Of a stretch of 64,000 nt of DNA, positions 28,101-35,171 are shown one piece after another. Origin of the DNA: Euglena gracilis (taxonomy: Eukaryota; Euglenida; Euglenophyceae; Euglenales); contig CP154954.1 of assembly GCA_039621445.1 (NCBI GenBank), positions 47,285,847 to 47,349,846 on the forward strand, in the 5' to 3' direction. The first letter of the stretch is position 1; every line of letters starts with the position of its first letter. The notes beneath the pieces are model-generated. The model saw nothing but the letters and a program-made list of their open reading frames with translations, was not told the DNA's origin and did no database searches. The translations under genes were made by a program, and so were the position numbers.

Positions 28101-29845
28101 CGCTGGATGAGCTTCTCAATCATCTCGTTGAGAGCCTGTTCGCGTTCACCCGAGCAACGGAAGAATTTCCGGTGCATAGGTTTAGCGCCATCCTTGAGCT
28201 CGATTTTGCAAACACCGAACGGACCGCGAATCGCGGGGTCGATGTCGCAGGCGTAAACTGGGTTATCCAGTACACCATGGAATTCGCGAGCAATTCGCGA
28301 ACAATAATCAGCAGACTTGGGATGTTGGTCCGCACTCTCAATGACCGCAGAAATCTGCGTTGAGGGTGTGGCATCCCCATCCGTACCAAGGTATCTTGGC
28401 ACACGCAAATCGGATATTCCGAATGCGTCGAAGAAACAAACGCGAAAAATGATTTCTTTGACAGGTGGTAATAATATACCACAAAAATCCTCAAATAGTG
28501 GTACATCAGCGGGTAAATCCCACCAATGAAAACACACATAGGATAGTTGGTGAAACCAATCCGCATTCGGATTGACCGGTATGAGGAGAGCTCCTCGCGC
28601 TTCATCGCGGAGGATTTTCTCCACCACATCCGGGATAAGTTTTGGGGGAGGGTGCATCCATAGCACCGTATCACCCCAAAATTTAAGGAATGCGTTGGTA
28701 TGTCGCGACCAATATCGCGACAAGCGCGCATGCGCTTTTGATGAGAACGCATCAATTTCCAACGGCAAATCGAAGGAATCAGCCAAAGCCGCGATTTTGG
28801 AGAACCATTCCTCCAAAATACGGTATTGACCAAAATTAAATGCGTTCCATACGCGCATCGCGTAGGTGTCGACCTGGTTCGCGGGTTGAAGAGCGGTAAC
28901 GCAATTCAGGGATCCGGAAACATAGGTCAAGGGTGTGTCATCCACACTCCCAAGGGGCATTCCCAAGGGTTGATGGGTTGGATGGGTGCATACCCAGTCC
29001 ATATCATGCCAGATGGAGGTGGGGGAGGTGTGTGACACGGATTTCGCGGTCCCAAACAACAAGGCAATACCTCGTTGTTGGAGCACTTGATGTACGGTCG
29101 CGCATTGCGATCCGCAACCAAGTGTATGGGTGCGCGAAATCGGGATTAGTGTTGGTGTTTGGACTAAACATCCACAATCGAAATCTGGCTGGGCGGAAAT
29201 TCTCCTACAGTGCACACATTGGAAGGAAGTGTCGGAGTAGTGGTCCTGGTCGCGCATGTTGGTCTGGTGGGGGTGTGTGTAAAAGTTGGGATGCGCTTTT
29301 GTAGCTGCTGGGGGGTGTACAGATGTATCTGAAAGCGATACATCTGGTGGAAAACGGGGTATTAGTGCAGCTGGGCGACTACTCGACACCGTAATTACTT
29401 CAGGCCTTTGGGCTTTCGTCTTGTAACCCAGTGGAACGAGGGGGGTACCGCTACTCGCTTGCCCTGCCTCATGGGGAACGGAAGTTGGTGTGTCAATGGG
29501 CAGGGGGTGAACTTTCTCGGTACACCCGGTGTGGAAAACGTTGGTTGGTGTGGTTGGTAACGGGGTAAAAGTTTTCGAAAACGGTGTGGAAAAATTGGTG
29601 GCTATCGCGGTTGACGCCACAGGTGATGAGGGTTTGGGGGGCAATGAGGAGAATGGTGATGTGCGCAAACCGTGGGAGTGGCAATCCACTACCAGCCGGT
29701 GCTGACGTAAAAAGGGGTATCCCAGAATTACGTCAGAACCATGGATTCCGGATTCATATCCCCAGGTATCCGGAAAATTTTGCGGTTGGGGGGGGGGTGT
29801 GAGTGGTGCTTGGGGATGAGGGGTAGGACAATGTCCAAAAAGCAT
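25148..29845 (-). CDS. pol: Pol polyprotein: protease end, Dam/DIRS-like domain, RT, RNase H, integrase, chromodomain (element 2)
   Basis: A single 1,565-codon frame. In order: SDVILGYPFL of protease; a Thr/Pro-rich linker with a Cys/His cluster; a Dam/DIRS-like domain near residues 325-435 (LEIDAFSS, HPPP); RT with KKWRLVLDYRYLN, FDLEDGFHQM and the YIDD box; RNase H (EVDSSDYAVGG, REKETYA, TDHES); integrase with HHCC zinc domain and DD35E core (CMDFLEL, VSDQDH, GRAEAAVK); GPY/F module; chromodomain (WKVRWNGYGPEEDTWEP). All RT, RNase H and integrase catalytic residues appear present. It ends in TAA. The frame was joined to gag-protease before a one-base loss at 29866-29869. The listed 5' end is the first possible start, not a real initiation site. 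Confidence 0.92.
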   Translation of the reverse strand: MLFGHCPTPHPQAPLTPPPQPQNFPDTWGYESGIHGSDVILGYPFLRQHRLVVDCHSHGLRTSPFSSLPPKPSSPVASTAIATNFSTPFSKTFTPLPTTPTNVFHTGCTEKVHPLPIDTPTSVPHEAGQASSGTPLVPLGYKTKAQRPEVITVSSSRPAALIPRFPPDVSLSDTSVHPPAATKAHPNFYTHPHQTNMRDQDHYSDTSFQCVHCRRISAQPDFDCGCLVQTPTLIPISRTHTLGCGSQCATVHQVLQQRGIALLFGTAKSVSHTSPTSIWHDMDWVCTHPTHQPLGMPLGSVDDTPLTYVSGSLNCVTALQPANQVDTYAMRVWNAFNFGQYRILEEWFSKIAALADSFDLPLEIDAFSSKAHARLSRYWSRHTNAFLKFWGDTVLWMHPPPKLIPDVVEKILRDEARGALLIPVNPNADWFHQLSYVCFHWWDLPADVPLFEDFCGILLPPVKEIIFRVCFFDAFGISDLRVPRYLGTDGDATPSTQISAVIESADQHPKSADYCSRIAREFHGVLDNPVYACDIDPAIRGPFGVCKIELKDGAKPMHRKFFRCSGEREQALNEMIEKLIQRKWIIPSKSEWTSQAFVVPKPADQSGQKKWRLVLDYRYLNSQTKDDPFPLPLIEDLITKQSDNRLWSIFDLEDGFHQMHLHPDSQPYTAFVTSKGVYQWTVLPMGVKNGPAMFQRMIQWVLRDLPFALVYIDDVLVGTQPPSAKSGEDILDPHYRDVRAVLSAFQKHVLFVKGSKMHLFRKIIKFCGHILSNGQRKAAPSKMEAIKKWTPEVIKTLTHLKGFLGLAQYYAIYMKDFAKIAVPLTRQLKNRTPDNAKVIWDDQMCEALNKIKDLLLENVVLDIADPYKPYVLEVDSSDYAVGGVLSQHNAANELRPVAFFSRKLQGDSGKGQVKWSIREKETYAIVLILQKFRSWIASSLVQILVLTDHESLQHWYTEDLNKAMSSVGRRCRWHEFLSQFNLVVVYTPGHTQKVADPLSRAPWYYPGNPDEGDATFHGSHEAGQFARRSDAADNMLDSLPVCRVYRSIAISPLRGRRRRGRTAGPRRITRTETPTPLFFREWDYSRDPVYSTIVNRLRNGESIENYSLSPLRLIFRNDSGYKYCIPQDLVDDVILSYHNHGHPGAPKLLSLVGRRYCTTLSEKDLYSRCLRISQRCQICQAVKPRRGTPPGTMDVFPVPPDIFTSLCMDFLELEPCKGSDDQIYDYVFVVVCRLSGYIVAIPCRKAGLTAQILASIFLEKCICLMGLPNEIVSDQDHLISSRFFTTLCGLLGIEQHFSIIYRPKGNGRAEAAVKSVVNMLRLSLADSGKNWLSVLHWCLFYINTLPGLVLPHSPYKIVFGPDPPAIGDISSERSARSSVSCETWFADVESLRSAVQSRITEIHSNKRTSFLQNFNTPVYSPGDRVWVRNNRTRMQSSKLDPLLLGPCEILERLGSSGRYKVALPNGIEDVHMDDFKPYLSPPDGKAIPCLYFKPRSRLPETDDFVGDKIIDHKVDRGEHYWKVRWNGYGPEEDTWEPASSFVGYVQQDWKLCNKRNNIDININTV

Positions 29846-30230
29846 CCCAAGTCACCACCGCACATGGGGTGTTGTCAGCCGTCGTAATTTTGATCGGCTT
29901 CTTGGCTTTCACCAAGAGGGGGGTTGGTATCAACCCGAACCGAAAAAGTAGTGCAATGCGACAACCAGTGTCAATGAGAATTTTGACTTTTGTACAAAAA
30001 TTTTGGATTTTGATTTCCGCTTGGACCAAAAGTTCCATGGGGGGTAAGCAAAGTGAAGGGTCTGGCGAAAATACGTTTTCTTGCCAGCTTTCCCATGAAC
30101 CCTTTCCTACTTTGCACAACATTCCGAGCGGAAAGTTGGAGTGGGGGGTGGGGGACCCGAAAATTTTCCGGGTATCGACCGGGAAGGCAGATGGGCAGGG
30201 GGAGCAGGGTTGATCAGGTCCTACCTCCAT
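29754..30230 (-). pseudogene. Protease N-terminal and active-site part (element 2)
   Basis: In the same frame as gag after the UAG, beginning MEVGPDQP. The active site LIDTGC is present. The frame is lost at 29866-29869, where the run CCCCC of the two other copies has become CCCC (minus strand), moving the rest of protease into the 25148-29845 frame. Without this one base, gag-UAG-pro-pol would be one continuous frame. Confidence 0.82.
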
Positions 30231-30239
30231 CTGTTCATC

Positions 30240-30278
30240 AGCCCAGAGGTCCGTGCCCTCGGACCTCGGGCTCCCCTA
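30240..30278 (-). promoter_or_regulatory. UAG plus 13-bp hairpin at the gag/pro junction (element 2)
   Basis: TAG at 30278-30276, hairpin at 30272-30240, identical in sequence to the other two copies. Here gag and the protease frame are in register across the TAG. Confidence 0.72.
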
Positions 30279-31856
30279 CTCCAGGTCCGAACCGGCCGAA
30301 TAGCCGGCTATGGGCCTTTTAGAGGTGTAAACGGATTTCAACGTGCGCACCGCCATGCGGGCCTCGTCGAAATCGGTATCCGTGGTCTCATCCCCCTCCC
30401 TGCCCGAAGCCGGGGTGTCATCCTCCAAACAAGATATCTTGAAACCGACTTTATGGCGGTTGGAGGAGTGACCCTTGTCACCGCGATTCATACCGCGATG
30501 ACGTTGGCCAGGGCGGGGAGAACGAGAACGCGGACATTTGGATGAGTGGTGATCACTCGATCCACAAAGCGAACACCGAGATTTGTGTCGCGAATCTGGA
30601 TAACGGGGGGATCGGTTTCCCGATTTCCCGTCAAACCGTCGTGGTGACCGGGTATCCCGTCGACCATGACCGGTGTATCGGGGTTTTCCCGATGAGGATC
30701 GCGAAGAAGATGATCCGCTTCGCGAACGCGATCGCGATGTCTCGCGATGAGAATCACGCTTCTTGGCCGGGGCACCGGGTGACCTACCCCGAGGGGTACC
30801 GTGTTTCCGCTCATCGCGGAACGGGATCCGGGGGCTAATACCACCGGAACGGGGACCCGATGACCGTGAATTGCCCGATTGGCGTGAAAACGCGGAGGAA
30901 CCCGAACCTCGTGATGAGGTCGAGCCTCGCGGACTCTGAATACGCTTTCGCGCTTCAGGATTAGGACATTCCCGAGACATATGTCCCGATTTGTTGCACA
31001 AAAAGCACACTTTATCCGTGGCTTGGTCCGAAGAACGCGGGTATCGCGTTTTCGATCCCGTGGTGGGTGAAGCGGGTGAAACCGGTGATTTTTGCAATGC
31101 GTTCACCGAACCAGCCGGTAATCCAGCGGTTGGGTGTGCGGTATACGCGGATTGAATCTGACCAAGAAGCTGTGATAGCTTCAGTTGCTTGGAAACATAA
31201 TTCCAGCGTTGGTCAAGAGTCATTGCATTACCCGCCAACTCCTCACGATGGATATCCTTGATGAGGCTAGGCGTGAAATGCATGAGAACAGCGTCAAACT
31301 GTTCGCGCATTTGCTTTTCACTGAGTTCATCCACTTCAGCGGCAAGTCCTAACCATTTGGCATACCAAAGGTCAATGGACTTCCATTTGCGATCGGGTGG
31401 GGCGCATTGCCGCCACTTGGTCTCCAGGGTAATCCTAGCGACCAAACTTGAACTGGTGGAAGCGTATTGCTCCACCAGGTCATCAAAGGAAACGCGGTAG
31501 CGAATGACGAGTTGTCGCGCGCGCTCCTTCTCATCCCTAGGGAGGCAATCGATGAATTCCATCTTGATCACCTCCGGGTTTGTGTCCTGGGTTGGCCCTT
31601 TCAATGCCCAGTAGTACTCCCAGTCCCGGAAAAACTGTCTCCATGTGGTTGGATCACCATCCCATTGGGGTTTCACCTTATTCGCGATTGCGATGGTGCC
31701 CTTGAAGTCTTTCTGAAAAACCCGTTGGCCCTCGGTGGTATTCCGTGGATTCGGGCCCGGGTACGCTCGAGCACCAAGCGTATCCTTTCCGGATTCTTGT
31801 CGGAATCGCGAAATTTCTGGTGAAGGTGAATCCTGGTACCGGAAATCCGGTCGCAA
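30276..31856 (-). CDS. gag: Gag, truncated at the N-terminus (element 2)
   Basis: It holds the Gag core (WRQFFRDWEYYWALKG, DLWYAKWL, YVSKQLKL) and both CCHC knuckles, ending SGSDLE-stop. It lacks the ~750-residue coiled-coil region of element 1 because the element is cut at about 31870, so the apparent start is internal. Identity to element 1 is high in the core and lower in the Arg/Ser-rich tail. Confidence 0.88.
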   Translation of the reverse strand: MRPDFRYQDSPSPEISRFRQESGKDTLGARAYPGPNPRNTTEGQRVFQKDFKGTIAIANKVKPQWDGDPTTWRQFFRDWEYYWALKGPTQDTNPEVIKMEFIDCLPRDEKERARQLVIRYRVSFDDLVEQYASTSSSLVARITLETKWRQCAPPDRKWKSIDLWYAKWLGLAAEVDELSEKQMREQFDAVLMHFTPSLIKDIHREELAGNAMTLDQRWNYVSKQLKLSQLLGQIQSAYTAHPTAGLPAGSVNALQKSPVSPASPTTGSKTRYPRSSDQATDKVCFLCNKSGHMSRECPNPEARKRIQSPRGSTSSRGSGSSAFSRQSGNSRSSGPRSGGISPRIPFRDERKHGTPRGRSPGAPAKKRDSHRETSRSRSRSGSSSSRSSSGKPRYTGHGRRDTRSPRRFDGKSGNRSPRYPDSRHKSRCSLCGSSDHHSSKCPRSRSPRPGQRHRGMNRGDKGHSSNRHKVGFKISCLEDDTPASGREGDETTDTDFDEARMAVRTLKSVYTSKRPIAGYSAGSDLE

Positions 31857-31870
31857 ACCCTGTTGGTCAC

Positions 31871-32190
31871 CGTTAATAGGATAAGGCTAAGGTTAAGTAT
31901 ATATAAGTATATGTATATAACCCCCCCAAATAATTATTTTTTCGCCGAAGTCCCGGCCCGAGGGGGGGGAGCATTATTTTCCCAAAATTTTCGAAATTTT
32001 TCAAAGTCCCGTAAACCCCAAAAAAGCACCCAAAAACCCCCTTTGGGGTCACTTTTGCACTTTCTTGTGAAATTTACCATTTTTTGGAGGTCGGATGAGC
32101 CAGAAAAATTGATTTTTTTTCGTAATTTGTTGTCAGAGATTGTGATTTTTACCTACATTTTCAGGTAAAAATCCGGGCCTTCGGCCCGAA
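31871..32190. other. Non-coding spacer right of element 2
   Basis: AT-rich sequence with a short TATA-rich stretch (31896-31920) and G-runs. A TTCG..CCCGGCCCG motif near 31941-31960 recurs at about 35255-35270, so a small dispersed repeat is present. No gene seen. Confidence 0.6.
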
Positions 32191-32385
32191 ATTGGGGGGG
32201 GGGGTATTATTTTGGTGGCCGAAGTCGGACCCCAAGGAGGGGGGGTCCGAAGTCGGACCCCAAGGGGGGGGGGGGGTATTATTTCGGTGGCTGAAGTCGG
32301 ACCCCAAGGGGGGGGGGGGGGGATTATTTCGGTGGCCGAAGTCGGACCCCAAGGGGGGGGGGTATTATTTGGGGGGAGGGTTATA
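32191..32385. repeat. Tandem repeat with GAAGTCGGACCCCAAG core
   Basis: Four imperfect units, each GTATTATTT-like plus GGTGGCCGAAGTCGGACC plus a G-run of varying length. Unit length varies mainly with the G-run. ORFs across it are artefacts of composition. Confidence 0.85.
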
Positions 32386-32399
32386 TGTAAGTTTAAGGT

Positions 32400-32640
32400 A
32401 TGTCCGACCCCACCTCCCCCCCCCCCCCGGGGGGAGGGACTGACTGGTTCCAGACCCCTCCCCCCAGGGTGGGGTTGGCCAGAAATGGCCGAAAGTGACC
32501 ACCCGGCGCCGAAGGCGCTGGAAAATAGTTTGGATTTTTGACCAAAATCGGTTGATTTTTTTGACATTTTTGGCCAAGTGGCCAAAGCGATTGACCCCCC
32601 CCCCGAGCGTCGGTAAGCAATGGTTTGGTCATGGCGCCTT
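32400..32640. repeat. Dispersed repeat, copy 1
   Basis: Shares GACTGACTGGTT, GGCGCCGAAGGCGC and the GTCGGTAA end, in the same order, with 39335-39660. Both copies border long C or G runs. It is probably a short non-autonomous element, but no clear ends can be set. Confidence 0.6.
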
Positions 32641-33033
32641 TTTCCAGCGTCAGATTCCCTTTCCTCCCCCCCCATCGACGAGTTTTATTTATTATTTTGC
32701 AACCACCCGAAAGAAGGCTGGGCGGTGGCATGTTTTGGTGCAAAAGTGGGCCAAAAATGGATCATAAAAGGGCTGGCCAGCTCAAATTTAGGGTCAAAAG
32801 TTCAAAATTTTTCCATAATTGGCATATTTTTTCCCACCTTTTTTGCATACGTATGCATATTTTGTCAAATCTTTTTTGTGTTAACCAAAATTTTATTGTA
32901 TTCATCGGTGTCCACCAACTTTTTTATGTTCGCCTGTGCTCACCAAAAAAAAATGTGTTCGCCAGCTTCTTTGTGAACACACTAAGTGCATGTCTGGTTG
33001 GCGCCCCGCGGGACTGACCCGGGGGTCCCAAAG

Positions 33034-34741
33034 ACGAGGCCTCTGCCCCCGACCTGTACCTGGCGCCGGTGCAGGGCGCGATGTACCGCGCGATGGGGGC
33101 GGAGGAGCGGCGTGCGGGGCTGCAGCAGATCCACCGGCCGGGCCCTTGGGGGCAGCCCCATCCCCAAGCCCGGCCGGAACCGCATCGGCTGGAGCACTGC
33201 CGTTCTCCAGGTCGGAGTCCCCCCCCCTTTGGGGGTTGCCATGCTCCCCACAGGCGGCGGTCCGTCACACACGTCACGCGTGCATCACGCTGTCGCAACC
33301 CACACCGATCCCCATTTGGTGTGGAATGGTCACGCCGGTCACCCCCCCCCCCTCCACCGGCCCGGGGGCAGCAGCTGCGCGTCATCGAGGGCCGGGCCAG
33401 GGTGGCCCCGTACCTGGCCGGCTCCGAGCCCACCGCCGCGGACGCCGCCCTCTTCCCCACGGCGGTGTTCCTGAACTTCATCCTGCCGCGCCATTTCGGC
33501 TGGGCCTCGGCCTTCGACGGTGTGCGCGGTGCTGAGCCGCCCATCAAAAGGGAGGGGGTGTCTTGTGAGGAAGGCCTTCCTTGCCACCACCTCAGTGCAG
33601 CGGCAACCTTGACCCTGCAACGGCATGCGAACCAGCGTCTCAGGATGATTGTGATCAAGGCGTTTTCCTGAAATGAAAGAATTTGGCCAGGTGTTCATTA
33701 GAAAGCCTTCGGAGTATGCAAAGCTTTTAAAATTTCAGGGATGGCGTGCCAGATGTCTTATTTAGGATCTGCCTGACAGTGAAGAGATCTTTTATCAAGT
33801 GTCTTAAATCACGGAAGGGAGGTTACCGCATTGAGCATCTCACCTCCAACCAGATTAAGAGTGCATGGAATGCGAGGAAGGCAAAGGAAAGCAGAAATTG
33901 TTATGAGGCAGCCCCTTGCAAGACAACCTGAAGTATGTTCGGTGGACAAAGTTTAAGGCACTCCTCTGATAAAAAGAGGAATGCAGGACAGCAGCTCGCA
34001 GGGTTAACTTGTCACTGGCGTGGACATCCCAGCCCGCCAAGCTCTGAACCCCCTCCGCTGCAGGATGCCCGAAGTTGGCCCAGTGGTTCGACTTCCTGTC
34101 CAGAGACCCACACACAGGCTCCGGCACTGGAAGTTGGCCCCGTGCGCCAGGGGGGGATCCTCCCCCGTCGCTGGCGCAGAGTGCCGGGCCCAATTTGGCC
34201 CCATTTCCCAATTCAAGCCTCACAGTTCCTTCTTTCCTGTTTGGCCTCACCTCCATGGTAATGCATATGGATTGGCTCTCCATTTCGCCCTCCATTCCAG
34301 AGGTTTTTTCAAGTTTGGTGACTCCGTTGGAGCAAAGTGGGTCTCCCTGGTGTTCCCCAGGGAGTGGGTGGGTGGGGAACCCCTCCTCCCTCCCCCTGTT
34401 TTAAAACAGCCACATCTGCCCCATTCCTCCCTCATCATCATCCTCACCACTCATCACCACCCAAAACCCAACGCCCCACCCAATCCGATGGCGGACCGTC
34501 AGCGGCTCAGCACTCAGCGCCCAAGTTCAATGCGGCCCCGCGCCGGGGGGGGGGGGGGGGGAGGGGGGGGCGGCGCCCCCGGGGGCGGGCCGCCGCGGGG
34601 GCCTGCCCTCGGGGGGCCCGGGTTCGGGCGGAGGTGGAGGGGGGGCTCGGCGGGTGGGAGGCCAACCGGCGGTGGGACACGCTGGGCATCACGGAGCAGG
34701 TGCGGACCTCCGGCCTGAAGTTTGCTCCGCCGTTTGTGTAG
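33034..34741 (+). CDS. Glutathione S-transferase-like protein, C-terminal domain (split gene, 5' end not found)
   Basis: Three exons are supported. About 33034-33210 encodes DLYLAPVQGAMYRAMG, an alpha-helical GST C-domain start. Exon 33372-33519 (AG before, GT after) encodes VIEGRARVAPYLAGSEPTAADAALFP, the conserved GST substrate-side helix. The last exon, from roughly 34600, encodes EVEGGLGGWEANRRWDTLGI and ends in TAG TAG at 34741. Introns are rich in C and G runs. The N-terminal thioredoxin-fold domain is not found and may lie in unrecognised upstream exons. Likely a cytosolic glutathione-conjugating or related enzyme, but no catalytic residue is in view. Confidence 0.7.
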
Positions 34742-35139
34742 TAGAGACGGCCATTCAGGGTCCCCAGCAGGATTTCCAGGCTGCAGGGCTGCGGTGTGTG
34801 CAACGCTTTTGACTGGATCGTGGCATTTTAGTGCGGAGAGTGTATGTCCCCTGTCTTCAGTCCGGAGGAGCACGCTGAAAAATGATTTCATCCGAAGGTA
34901 GTGCCAATTTTTTCCAGAAAGAGTTAACGTCAAATTTGTCTTGTTTGTTTGTTTGTGGCTCACTTTCATCAAAGTCATGAATTTTGGTTTTCATAAATTT
35001 TTACGCTTAACTGTGTACGAAGAAAAAATATTCCTTTGTTTGTGAATATTGTTTTTGCTGGGGGGAAATTGAACATCTGTAAATTTCCTATTCTGACCCT
35101 TGCAGTGCGTTGCACATCAGCTAACCACCCCCAATATTT

Positions 35140-35171
<32 letters not shown>

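Larger units (their letters stand above)
29095..31175 (-). repeat. Right arm of the large inverted repeat (partner 16841-19028)
   Basis: This part of element 2 (gag nucleocapsid, UAG hairpin, protease, linker) is the near-identical reverse complement of the left arm. Beyond it, toward lower coordinates, element 2 continues into pol, whereas the left arm stops. Confidence 0.85.
19029..31870 (-). mobile_element. Element 2: truncated relative of element 1, no LTRs seen
   Basis: Read on the minus strand it starts inside gag at about 31870, so the coiled-coil N-terminus and 5' LTR are missing. It runs through protease, an almost intact pol and the extra ORF in pieces, and ends in the 3' non-coding region at about 19029, short of any polypurine tract or LTR. 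Pol is about 90 percent identical to element 1 by eye. It cannot mobilise itself, though its pol ORF could be a source of protein if transcribed. Confidence 0.88.

Noticed and set aside
1300-31800. The many short palindromes as a CRISPR-like array
   Set aside because: The stems differ from one another and lie in coding sequence. There is no repeated unit with spacers and no cas gene, and the host is eukaryotic.
32133-32675. Pro/Gly-rich ORFs on both strands
   Set aside because: They read through G-runs and tandem repeats, with no motif or homologous copy.
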